Shown here one piece after another: positions 35,315-43,771 of a DNA stretch of 64,000 nt. Every line of letters starts with the position of its first letter. Position 1 is the stretch's first letter. The translations under genes and the position numbers were made by a program. The stretch is from Gimesia chilikensis. GTDB taxonomy: Bacteria > Planctomycetota > Planctomycetia > Planctomycetales > Planctomycetaceae. The notes below the pieces were generated by a model. It did no database searches. It was given only the letters and a program-made list of their open reading frames with translations, and had not been told where the DNA came from. The stretch covers positions 310,001-374,000 of the forward strand of contig NZ_VTSR01000005.1 in the NCBI RefSeq assembly GCF_008329715.1, given 5' to 3'.

Positions 35315-36139
35315 TTAAGCGATGGCCCGGTGGGAACCGCCATCTTCTTTCCGATCATCCCGGAGCGAACCGACGTGATCCAGGGTCGTATCCAACTGAG
35401 ATGCCAGCTTCTCCTGTGTTTCCAGCAGGGAAGCAGCAGCAGCTTCATACTGACGCTCGCGGCTGGTCAGCTGATCCGCACGCAGCTGGAGTTCTGCCGA
35501 GAACCGTGTCAGCTCTTCCATCATCGTTTCCAGGTCAGCCATCAGGTCCGACTGTTCCTCAACAGACAGCTGGTCATGCTCCGGTTCGTCTTTCAGTTGA
35601 TGTACCTGTGACAGCAGGGCAGCGGCTCCCTGCTCTCTCCGGGACTCATACTGCTCGATCATCTGTACGTCCTGTTCGATCAGGTCGACCAGTTCAGATG
35701 CGGACAGGTCCTTGAGAATTGTTTCATTCGTCATTGAGTGATCTCTTTTATCTGGGGTGATGGGAGCGCTCGTCTCAGCAGGCGAGCCAGATAATCCTGC
35801 GCGGGAAATGCTCATGGCTGGCTGGGAATGCTGACCCTGTCGAAACACAAATTCAATGGGACCGATGGTGATCACATCACCGTCAGCCAGTACTGACGTC
35901 TGATGCGGAATCCCATTGAGTAACAGTCTGGGTTGAGGAGCAAGTGCCTCGATGGTGACTTCGCCCTCTGCAATATGGACTACCGAATGCAGAATTGGCA
36001 TCGACTGACCGGAAAGCTGCAGACCGCAACAGGTGCCCGCGCCAATTGTCAGACGGTCTCCCTGGAGAGGTCGCATGGGAAACCGGGTTTTCCCTTTGAC
36101 AATTTCCAGAGAATGCTGGGGGGAAGATTCTAAGACCAC
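35315..36139 (-). CDS. FHA-domain protein with C-terminal coiled coil
   Basis: A 274-residue soluble protein. The first ~100 residues have FHA features (RLTIGAGTCCGLQLSG, then LHSVVHIAEG, and LLLNGIP where the conserved Asn lies), which bind phosphothreonine peptides. After a variable stretch, residues ~140-255 form a long glutamate/glutamine-rich helix likely to make a coiled coil (DLETMMEELTRFSAELQLRA). It may tie a phosphorylated partner to an assembly. The start is GTG at 36139; no better codon is seen. A strong terminator follows. No Ser/Thr kinase is adjacent. Confidence 0.75.
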   Translation of the reverse strand: MVLESSPQHSLEIVKGKTRFPMRPLQGDRLTIGAGTCCGLQLSGQSMPILHSVVHIAEGEVTIEALAPQPRLLLNGIPHQTSVLADGDVITIGPIEFVFRQGQHSQPAMSISRAGLSGSPAETSAPITPDKRDHSMTNETILKDLSASELVDLIEQDVQMIEQYESRREQGAAALLSQVHQLKDEPEHDQLSVEEQSDLMADLETMMEELTRFSAELQLRADQLTSRERQYEAAAASLLETQEKLASQLDTTLDHVGSLRDDRKEDGGSHRAIA

Positions 36140-36552
36140 AGACTTTTCAACCTCATGTTGAGACAGGAACTTGATAATTCCTCAGAACCCTGTTTTTCAG
36201 GGCTACACAACACTGAATCGACCGTCAGTCGAGGACAGCATAAGGAAACCTTGGAGTTACTCTTTGATCAATCTCCATTGATGGTTCACTCAGCTCTCCG
36301 AACCAGGTTCTGCGCATTATAGGTAAAATAGAACAGCGCCGAACGGATAAGCCCGCATCAAACCGGGTAAACAGAGCAGACTTTTCCCGTCAGTTGCTTT
36401 GTAGATCCTTGTCAATAAAGGAAACACCTCAGTCCGATTTTGAAATGCTGTCAGACAGGCGAAATAACGGCATATCTGACTAGAGGCTCCAGTTCGTTCA
36501 CCCGTCGCGGGAGGGAATTGTCACCACAGCGTCCCTTTTCCGAACGGGCTGC
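36140..36552. other. Gene-free region between the ExbD-like and FHA genes
   Basis: About 410 bases lie downstream of the ExbD-like gene and upstream of the FHA gene, both on the minus strand. A perfect -10 hexamer for the minus strand (TATAAT, complement of 36316-36321) has no matching -35, so it is not called. A small hairpin CCCTG-TTTTT-CAGGG lies near 36190. Confidence 0.45.
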
Positions 36553-37650
36553 TCAGTCGATCTTGCCGCCTGGCAGATCGCGCTTGGTAGGCGGTGGCAG
36601 ATCTGGTTCCGGCGGTTTCGGAGAAGAGGGAGGCGGCTTGTAACCTTCACAGGTCAGCTTCAGGTTGCCTCCCAGTGGAACGCGGAAATCAGAGTTGGGA
36701 TCTAAAGCCGTCCAGCCAGCCATCAGGTCTCGCTGATCCGCATAACTTCGCGCCACGAGATAGGTATCATAGCTGTCTGCCCAGACGCGGAAGTCCAGGT
36801 AGAACAGTTGCGGGTTGATCTTGCGGATCTCCTGACGAAACAGCGCATTCGACTTCGACAGCCGTTCCGTAGTATCGCCTCGCCCCTCGCGCAGCTCCAG
36901 TAAGAGATAAGGAACGCCCCCGACAGCTTTAAGCTTAATCCGCCAGTCCCGGTTCCCCACATTCTTGTTTTCGAATAACTCTTCCAGCTTCGCACAGTCC
37001 ACGGCCTGCTCGGGAGCAGTTACCAGTCGGCTCTGTGCAATCGCCTGGTAGGCCAACTGTTGCAGTACAGGGATTTCCACTCGTATGACACGACCATGGC
37101 GGCAGATGTACTCGATGGGCTTCGCGCCTTTAGGTGCGTCGCGGGGATTGGGCAGATTCACGATTTTCGCATTCGGCGTTGGCCCTGGATCGGGGGTTTT
37201 CGCCAGTTTCGCTTTGATGTCTGCCAGTTCTTTTTCCCTGGTGACAATCTCTTTCTCCAGCGTCTGTACCTGCTTATCGCGTTCTTCGATCTGTTTTTTG
37301 AGCTTATCGATATCGACCCGGATTTCTTTGAGCTTCTCCAGCTCTTTCTTCAACTTCTCTGCCAGAGCCTGCTGCTCTTCAACGTTGACGTTATCTTTCT
37401 TCTGTGTCAGCTCTTTGATGGTTTCCAGCTGTTCTTTTTCCAGCGCCAGTTTCTCGCGCAGCTTTTTGACGTTCTGCTGAGACTCTTCCATCGCTTCTTC
37501 AGTGACCGCACCTTTAATACGTTCGACGGCCTGCCCCACACCGAGCTGAGTTACGGTGAGCAGAATGACCAGAATTCCGACCACATTCGTCATCGTATCC
37601 AGCAGCGAGTCGAGGCTGGCGCCCCCTGAAGATCCTTTTTTCTTTTTCAT
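36553..37650 (-). CDS. ExbD/TolR-like membrane protein with long periplasmic coiled coil
   Basis: A 365-residue protein. A short basic N-terminus (MKKKKGSSGG) precedes one membrane helix in SLDSLLDTMTNVVGILVIL, the layout of ExbD/TolR/MotB-like proteins, where the conserved Asp sits at the start of the helix. Residues ~55-165 are a strongly charged coiled coil (EQQALAEKLKKELEKLKEIR). A folded domain and a proline-rich tail follow. Normal ExbD is ~140 residues. No ExbB/TolQ partner is adjacent. The frame continues to 37773, but ATG 37650 fits the family start. A role in energy-coupled envelope transport is inferred only. Confidence 0.72.
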   Translation of the reverse strand: MKKKKGSSGGASLDSLLDTMTNVVGILVILLTVTQLGVGQAVERIKGAVTEEAMEESQQNVKKLREKLALEKEQLETIKELTQKKDNVNVEEQQALAEKLKKELEKLKEIRVDIDKLKKQIEERDKQVQTLEKEIVTREKELADIKAKLAKTPDPGPTPNAKIVNLPNPRDAPKGAKPIEYICRHGRVIRVEIPVLQQLAYQAIAQSRLVTAPEQAVDCAKLEELFENKNVGNRDWRIKLKAVGGVPYLLLELREGRGDTTERLSKSNALFRQEIRKINPQLFYLDFRVWADSYDTYLVARSYADQRDLMAGWTALDPNSDFRVPLGGNLKLTCEGYKPPPSSPKPPEPDLPPPTKRDLPGGKID

Positions 37651-37860
37651 GACACAATCTGAATTGCTACTATACTGAATATTCGTTTCGATCCCGCAGG
37701 CCCTCTCTGAAAATTCGGCCTGAATTTCAGACCGGAACGGCCCTGCGGTTTGCATTCGTACCCCTCTCATCATAAAAGCGGAGCAGGGCTGATCGCAAGC
37801 AGCGACTGGCAGTACTTCCCCTGAAACTGATAAGAATCCCGACTCAGCAGGACACCGCTT

Positions 37861-38589
37861 GTGGACGTTTTTCCATTACAGATCCCCGGTTTGATGGTCG
37901 TCGGCACCGATACCGGCGTCGGCAAAAGCTACATTTCCGCTGCCATAGCCCGGCAATTGACCTCAGAAGGGGTTCGCACCGGGGCCTACAAACCAGCGTG
38001 CAGCGGCAGTGTCATCGACGAATCGACGGGCCAGCCTTACTGGGAAGACGTCAAACTCCTGCGGCAGGCCATCGGCGGTACCGACCTGCCCCCTGAACGG
38101 ATCTGCCCGCAAACCTTTCACGCCCCGCTGGCCCCACCGGTAGCCGCAGCAAAAGAGGGCCGTCGCATCGACGAAGCTCTGCTCCTGGAAGGAGTTCGCT
38201 GGTGGAAGTCTCAAGCCGAGTTCCTGATCGTCGAAGGGGTGGGAGGCGTGCTCTGCCCTCTCTCCTCTCAGCAGCTGATTGTGGATTTCGCAGAGAAACT
38301 GAAATATCCCCTGCTGATCGTAGCCCGCGCCGGTCTGGGCACCATCAACCACAGCCTGCTGACGATTGAAGCCCTGCAACAGCGCGGCCTGAAGATCGCC
38401 GGCCTGATCCTGAATGACGTCGACCCCGAACTCAGCGACGAATCTCGGCTCTCCAACGCCGAACAGATCCAGTTGTGGACAAGCGTGCCTGTTTTGTCTT
38501 TTGTCCCCTTTGACTGGCAATCAAACTTGCTTCGGTACCAGAGTCAGGACAGAATAGACTGGAGACAAGTGTCGCAGGATCTCCTCTGA
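37861..38589 (+). CDS. bioD: Dethiobiotin synthetase
   Basis: BioD closes the ureido ring of dethiobiotin from 7,8-diaminononanoate, CO2 and ATP, the step before BioB. The 242-residue product has the P-loop GTDTGVGK at residues 15-22, the substrate block YKPACSG, and EGVGGVLCPLS, all typical. The C-terminal KIAGLILNDVDPE fits the nucleotide base-binding region. The start is GTG at 37861. No other biotin genes are nearby, so the pathway is scattered. It is divergent from the ExbD-like gene. Confidence 0.93.
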   Translation: MDVFPLQIPGLMVVGTDTGVGKSYISAAIARQLTSEGVRTGAYKPACSGSVIDESTGQPYWEDVKLLRQAIGGTDLPPERICPQTFHAPLAPPVAAAKEGRRIDEALLLEGVRWWKSQAEFLIVEGVGGVLCPLSSQQLIVDFAEKLKYPLLIVARAGLGTINHSLLTIEALQQRGLKIAGLILNDVDPELSDESRLSNAEQIQLWTSVPVLSFVPFDWQSNLLRYQSQDRIDWRQVSQDLL

Positions 38590-38715
38590 GTGCTCATACC
38601 CATCACCAGATCACATTCGTCTGCCCGCCAGAACTTCTGGTGATGACCTCACTACCGCCAGTCCTGCTCATGCCTGAGATATCATCAACGCGTCTATCAT
38701 CAACCGGAGAAATGG

Positions 38716-40371
38716 ATGAGTATTGAAGTCACCTGCCCCGCCTGTGGGGGTTCCATCCAAATCGAAGAAGTAGCCGAAGTCGTTGCCTGTCCGCTCTGCC
38801 AGGTACACCTCCAGGTCGACCCCGAGACCAGTGAACCTGTGCTCGTCTCCCTGGACGCCGACGAAGCAGCGGATCCACCAGCCGCGGAAGCCAGCGAGAC
38901 AGAGACCGCAGAAGCGGAAGCAGAAACCCAGGACGAACCCGTCGCCGAGGCAGACTCTGAAACGACTTCTGAGGAAACCGCCAGCGAAGAGGCCGCCGTA
39001 GACGAAGAGACCGGCGCAGACGAAGAGACAGCCTCTCCCTTCTCCTTCCTGCCGGGTGGTAATCAGGCTCGCAAAACCGAAAAACGCGAAACACCCAAAT
39101 TCGACTTCCTCCCGGGCGGCGCCAATGAATCAGCAGACAAAGACACCGCAGAGGTAGCCGAGCCCGAGTCATCCACAGACGAAGCCATTGAAGCAGAGGC
39201 GGAAGTCGCTTCAACAGAAACTACGACCGACGCCGACTCAGAAACCGCTGCAGAGTCAACAGACAGCGAAGCCGAAGAGCAGCCGGCCGAGACTGAAACC
39301 GCTTCCCCGTTCTCCTTCCTGCCAGGCGGCAGTAACGACGAACAGACCACAGAAGAAGCGACTACGGAATCGGAATCCGAAACCGCGGAAACAGAGATCG
39401 CAACAGAGGACACCACCGCGGACACAGCTGAAACAGCAACTGACGCAGAAGAGACCAGCGCAGAAGCAGTCAGTGAACCCCCAGCTCCCGCGGAAACGGC
39501 GACCACCGAATCAACAACCGCAGCCCCGGAACCGGCGGCTTCCCCCGCACCACAGAGCTACCGTAAACCTAAGACGGTCTCCAAGCGACTGTTCACACTC
39601 ACGCTGACCTACGCGATCGCCGCAACGATCATGGTCGCGATGCTGCTCTATGCGAAGTACCAGGGCGATCCGCATCAGCTGGAAAGCCTCCCCGACCTCA
39701 AACCCCCGATCAAGAACGATGAAATCGCGCTGCAGCTGGTCCCGGAAAATGCAGAGCTGCCCCCCGGGCATACGCTGCAGTTGGGTGGGCCCGGCCGACG
39801 CTTCGGAAATGTGATGGTCACTCCGCTCCGCGTCACCCGTGGACCGCTGGAGTTCGAGCATTACACCGGTGATGCCAGCAGGACCCGCGAACCGACGTCC
39901 AGCGACGTTCTCAAGCTCTATCTCAAATTCGAAAACATGTCGGACGATCAGACCTTCGAACCCCTGGATCAGAAACTGCTCCTCTCCCGCGTGCCCGGTA
40001 AGAACCCTGATTCCCCCATGCGGGCCAACAATTTCGTCAGCCGCCTCGATCAACGACATCCGGACGGCGAACGGGTACTCGTCTACGACATGCCCCCCTC
40101 CTGGGAATGGAACATCAAAGGCCAGAACATCAATCAGGAGTCTACACCTCAAAAGCTGGAACCGGGCCAGAGCTTTGAAACCTTCGTTGCCACCAACGAG
40201 GCAGGCATTGATTCCCTCACCGGCGAACTGGTCTGGCGACTGCAGATCCGCAAAGGTTATAACCCCAAGTCGCACCGCGGCGTGACCACGCTGATTGACG
40301 TCGTCTTCAACAGCGACCAGATTCAGAAAGAAGTTCCCTCCGAGAGCAAGGCCCCGCTGCCTACCAGTTAA
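38716..40371 (+). CDS. Zinc-ribbon, acidic-linker membrane protein with FLPGG repeats
   Basis: A 551-residue protein. The N-terminus has a four-cysteine zinc ribbon (CPAC at 7-10, CPLC at 25-28). About 240 residues of glutamate/alanine/threonine-rich, probably unfolded sequence follow. Inside this, three short motifs recur: SPFSFLPGG (~108 and ~197) and KFDFLPGG (~129). A membrane helix near 290-315 (TLTYAIAATIMVAMLLYAKY) leads to a ~230-residue folded domain of unknown type. The repeated hydrophobic motif in a charged linker looks like a docking site for a partner. I do not know the function. Confidence 0.75.
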   Translation: MSIEVTCPACGGSIQIEEVAEVVACPLCQVHLQVDPETSEPVLVSLDADEAADPPAAEASETETAEAEAETQDEPVAEADSETTSEETASEEAAVDEETGADEETASPFSFLPGGNQARKTEKRETPKFDFLPGGANESADKDTAEVAEPESSTDEAIEAEAEVASTETTTDADSETAAESTDSEAEEQPAETETASPFSFLPGGSNDEQTTEEATTESESETAETEIATEDTTADTAETATDAEETSAEAVSEPPAPAETATTESTTAAPEPAASPAPQSYRKPKTVSKRLFTLTLTYAIAATIMVAMLLYAKYQGDPHQLESLPDLKPPIKNDEIALQLVPENAELPPGHTLQLGGPGRRFGNVMVTPLRVTRGPLEFEHYTGDASRTREPTSSDVLKLYLKFENMSDDQTFEPLDQKLLLSRVPGKNPDSPMRANNFVSRLDQRHPDGERVLVYDMPPSWEWNIKGQNINQESTPQKLEPGQSFETFVATNEAGIDSLTGELVWRLQIRKGYNPKSHRGVTTLIDVVFNSDQIQKEVPSESKAPLPTS

Positions 40372-40407
40372 GCTGGTTCATAGCGTTCCCCCTCTCTGAC
40401 CGCGCAT

Positions 40408-40450
40408 AAAAAAACGCCTCGGCAGTATTCCAGGAATACCACCGAGACGT
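40408..40450 (-). terminator. Rho-independent terminator of the DegP-like gene
   Basis: On the minus strand, ACGTCTCGGTGGTATTCCT pairs with AGGAATACTGCCGAGGCGT with one or two mismatches, then a run of seven T. It ends the protease message (stop at 40583) about 130 bases downstream. Confidence 0.8.
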
Positions 40451-40582
40451 AACGCGGAACCGCATACGATGCGGTGAGGAATTTTCAATGAGGACAACTC
40501 TTTCCGCTACTGGTGCCGGCACAAGCCTCATTTCTCAGAGACTTGTACCAGGCACCCCTTTCAGGAGAGTACCATCCTGAAA

Positions 40583-42088
40583 CTACTTCTGGACCACGAC
40601 GAAGCGGGCACCGCTGTGGTTCCGAACCAGCAGCAGGACGCGGTCTTTTTCTTTGGCTTCTTTCAAGCCGAGATTAAACTGATCCATAGTAGTCACTTCA
40701 GTTGTCCCAATCTTTTCAATGATCATGCCTTTCATCAGGCCGGCTTCTTCAGCGGCACTACCAGGCTCGACCGAGGTGATGACCACCCCGTTAACGTCGT
40801 CTGAGTAGCCCAGCTGGTTGGCCAGCTCTTTGGTCAAAGGCTGAACTTCAATTTTGAGATCGTTGACGCTGGTCTTCTGCTTCCCTTTGCTGGAGTCTTC
40901 CAGGGGAGACTCGTTCTTAGCGACTGAGAAGCTCTTAGGCATTTCCTGCATCGTGACCTGCTTGTGGACGCGTTTGCCATCCCGTAACAGTTCCATCGTG
41001 TAGGATTTGTCGACAGACAGCTGTTCGACGATTCCCTGCAGATTCCGCGGACCGGAAACATCTTTACCTGCAAAGTTCAGGATGATGTCACCTGTCTTGA
41101 GGTCTGCTTTATCAGCCGGAGAATCTTCCATCACCTGGGTGATGATCGCTCCCTGACCGACTTTGATATCGAAGGACTTGGACAGATCGTTGCTGATCGG
41201 CTGGATGCCTACGCCCAGGAAGGAACGTTTCACCATACCATGGTCAATTAACTGTCCGGAGACCCAGCGAGCCATGTTGACCGGAATTGCAAAACCAACA
41301 CCATCGTAGCCACCACTGCGGCTGGAGATGGCAGTGTTGATGCCGATCACTTCGCCACGCAGGTTCAACAGCGGACCACCACTATTACCAGGGTTGATGG
41401 CTGCGTCAGTCTGCAGGTAGTCTTCACGATCGTTAATTCCCGGACCACGGCTCTTCGCACTGATGATCCCGTTTGTCACACTCATACCGATACCGAAGGG
41501 GTTACCGATCGCCAGTACCCAGTCACCGATTTCCATCTTGGAGCTGTCGCCCAGCGGAATGGCTACCAGATCTGGTGCATCGATCTTAATCACGGCAACG
41601 TCAGACCGCGGGTCGGTCTTGATGTCGGATGCGGTGAATTCGCGACCGTCGTTCAGGGTGACTTTGACCACATCGGCCCCATTCACCACGTGCGAGTTGG
41701 TCATGATCAGACCGGACTTGTTAATAATGAATCCGGAACCGGTTCCCATCTTGCGGGGAGCCCGACGCGGCTGGTTCTGATGCTGCTTGAACATGTCTTT
41801 GAACCGCGGATCATTTTCAAACAGGTCTTTGAACGGGGAGTCATCACCAAAGGGCATCATCTGCTGATTCGATACCTGGGATGTTTTGCTGACCGTTTCG
41901 ATCGATACGATCGAAGGCATCGCCCGTTTGCTGACATCGCGGAATATACTTGATAACTCTGTCGCACTCGCAGCCACCGGGACATCAGAAGACACATCTT
42001 TCTGAGCCACACCCACTGCGGCACCCACCAGACAAGCGCTACCTATGATAGCGAACATCCAGTTTCGATTTGCTGTTAACGCTTTCAT
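40583..42088 (-). CDS. DegP/HtrA-type periplasmic serine protease
   Basis: A 501-residue protein with a signal peptide or anchor (FAIIGSACLVGAAVGVA). The trypsin-like domain has the catalytic His in TNSHVV (~132), Asp in RSDVAVIKI (~161) and Ser in NPGNSGGPLL (~235). Two PDZ domains follow, the first with GVGIQPI and the second with NGVVITSVEPGSAAEEAG. Such proteases degrade or refold damaged envelope proteins. TTAGGAGGG upstream gives a strong ribosome-binding site. No sigma-E or regulatory partner is adjacent. DegP, DegQ and MucD cannot be told apart here. Confidence 0.93.
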   Translation of the reverse strand: MKALTANRNWMFAIIGSACLVGAAVGVAQKDVSSDVPVAASATELSSIFRDVSKRAMPSIVSIETVSKTSQVSNQQMMPFGDDSPFKDLFENDPRFKDMFKQHQNQPRRAPRKMGTGSGFIINKSGLIMTNSHVVNGADVVKVTLNDGREFTASDIKTDPRSDVAVIKIDAPDLVAIPLGDSSKMEIGDWVLAIGNPFGIGMSVTNGIISAKSRGPGINDREDYLQTDAAINPGNSGGPLLNLRGEVIGINTAISSRSGGYDGVGFAIPVNMARWVSGQLIDHGMVKRSFLGVGIQPISNDLSKSFDIKVGQGAIITQVMEDSPADKADLKTGDIILNFAGKDVSGPRNLQGIVEQLSVDKSYTMELLRDGKRVHKQVTMQEMPKSFSVAKNESPLEDSSKGKQKTSVNDLKIEVQPLTKELANQLGYSDDVNGVVITSVEPGSAAEEAGLMKGMIIEKIGTTEVTTMDQFNLGLKEAKEKDRVLLLVRNHSGARFVVVQK

Positions 42089-42596
42089 TAAAATTACCCT
42101 CCTAAAATTAAATGGCTGACAGATATGCCTCGGGCCATCTCTTTCTGGATTCTATGAGAATTAGCTGACTCAAATCCGTAGTACAAAAAAAACAATTGGC
42201 GGAAAAAATGGCGGTGATCACGCCTGCCCGGGCGGGCCATTGTGATCGTGTTGTGTGCACAACAGCGAGCTTTCACTCGTTTCATCAAGCGGCTGGACTG
42301 TCTTTATTACGAGCCAATGCGGGAATTCTGTTGGGACTGCTTCAAAAAAAATTTCTGATCTGGCCGCTTTCAGGGTCCCGGAATCGGTACACAGACACAG
42401 GAAAACACCTGAAAACCTGAATATTTTTCAACCATTTCGACGATTCCCCAGTTTTTCTGTTTTCTTCAAATCTTTGCTAATGTTAATATTTATCAATACT
42501 TAGGGAAGATCATTTCAGACTCCCGCGGGCCATTTCAGATTCTGAAATCATTCATTCATTGATATTCCTCAAAGCCACAAATCACAGGAGGCGCGC
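42089..42596. other. Intergenic region between divergent protease and rnc genes
   Basis: About 500 bases without a supported gene. It includes a small inverted repeat GTTGTG-TG-CACAAC (42250-42263) of unknown role. The AT-rich part near 42420-42500 may hold the rnc promoter, but no hexamer pair is clear. Confidence 0.45.
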
Positions 42597-43346
42597 ATGC
42601 TGTACGATCTCAGTCCCGCAGAGATCGACGTACTCCTTGAGGAGTGTCAACACAATCTGGGTTACTCATTCACCAACTATGAACTGCTGAAATGCTGCCT
42701 GACCCACACCTCCGCCGCCAAGACCCGCATGGACTCCAACGAGCGGCTCGAGTTCCTCGGAGACGCCATTCTGGGTGCACTGGTCTGTGAGAAGCTGTTC
42801 CACCAGTTCCCCAATTCTCCCGAGGGAGAGCTGACCCGCATTAAGTCGGCGGTCGTCAGCCGCAATACCTGTACCCGGCTGGCACGTGAGAAAGGCCTCG
42901 ATCGGTTCATCTTCGTCGGCAAGGGACTGGCGATGACCGAGACGCTCCCTGAATCGCTCCTGGCTGGCATGTTCGAAGCGATCATCGCCGGAATCTATCT
43001 CGACGGCGGAATGGAACCGGTACACGAGTTCCTGGATCCGCTGATCGAGCGTGAAAACATGAAAGCCTCCCGCTCGGTGCACGGCTTCAATTACAAGAGC
43101 CTCTTACAGCAGTATTCGCAGAAGAAGTTTTCTCAGACCCCGGTCTATGAACTGGTCGATGAGAAAGGCCCCGATCATTCGAAGTTTTTCAAGGTGACCG
43201 CCATCATCGGCGAAATTCAGTATGAGCCGGCCTGGGGCTCCACCAAAAAAGAAGCCGAACAGCGGGCCGCGCTGAATGCACTCAGACAGAATGAAGATGA
43301 AAACGGATCAGACTGGGAACTACCGTCGATGCCCGATGACATCTGA
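42597..43346 (+). CDS. rnc: Ribonuclease III
   Basis: RNase III cuts double-stranded RNA, including rRNA precursors. The 249-residue product has the signature NERLEFLGDA at residues 48-57, with the metal-binding Glu and Asp, a second acidic site in MFEAIIAGIYLDGG, and a C-terminal dsRNA-binding domain (GSTKKEAEQRAALNAL). Length is normal. The ribosome-binding site CAGGAGG stands eight bases before ATG 42597. A perfect 11-bp stem-loop follows the gene. Confidence 0.95.
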   Translation: MLYDLSPAEIDVLLEECQHNLGYSFTNYELLKCCLTHTSAAKTRMDSNERLEFLGDAILGALVCEKLFHQFPNSPEGELTRIKSAVVSRNTCTRLAREKGLDRFIFVGKGLAMTETLPESLLAGMFEAIIAGIYLDGGMEPVHEFLDPLIERENMKASRSVHGFNYKSLLQQYSQKKFSQTPVYELVDEKGPDHSKFFKVTAIIGEIQYEPAWGSTKKEAEQRAALNALRQNEDENGSDWELPSMPDDI

Positions 43347-43384
43347 TGCGATCAACCGGTTTTCTCGGCCTGTAAATAGAAAGG

Positions 43385-43412
43385 GCCGAGAGGATACGGG
43401 AATCCTCTCGGC
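43385..43412 (+). terminator. Stem-loop after rnc (terminator without clear T-run)
   Basis: GCCGAGAGGAT and ATCCTCTCGGC form a perfect 11-bp stem around ACGGGA. The following bases (TCTAAGAT) lack a run of T, so it may act as an RNA-stabilising hairpin rather than a classic terminator. Confidence 0.6.
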
Positions 43413-43771
43413 TCTAAGATGGGGATGATGTTTTGGAGTGGCCCAGGGTGGGCTGACCCGCCTCCACGGGTCGGTGGGAATATCTCTCTCTTCTCTCGTG
43501 AACTTTGAAGTCTCTCAACTCTTCAAAATTCCATGGGTCTCTCTCTTTACCCACAGCAGACATAATGCAGCAATCGTGCCAAAGCGGGAGAGACCATTTC
43601 GAATTTTGAGCATTCACTCCGCAAACACCTGAAAAACAGGGATAAATATCAGGCAGCGTTTTCAGAGAAATTTTCCACCCTGTGGAAATTGCAAGAATTG
43701 CAAAAGGAAAACCATCGTTTTTTCCTCCGCAATGTAACTCTTACAACGCGAAATGAGGGGAATTCAACCCT
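43413..43771. other. Gene-free region between rnc and the transglutaminase gene
   Basis: About 360 bases between two convergent genes. No open frame with family resemblance and no repeats of note. A pyrimidine-rich stretch (TATCTCTCTCTTCTCTCG) lies near 43480-43500. Confidence 0.45.

Noticed and set aside
36316-36321. Minus-strand TATAAT upstream of the FHA gene
   Set aside because: No -35-like hexamer at 16-18 bases and no extended -10, so a promoter call is not supported.
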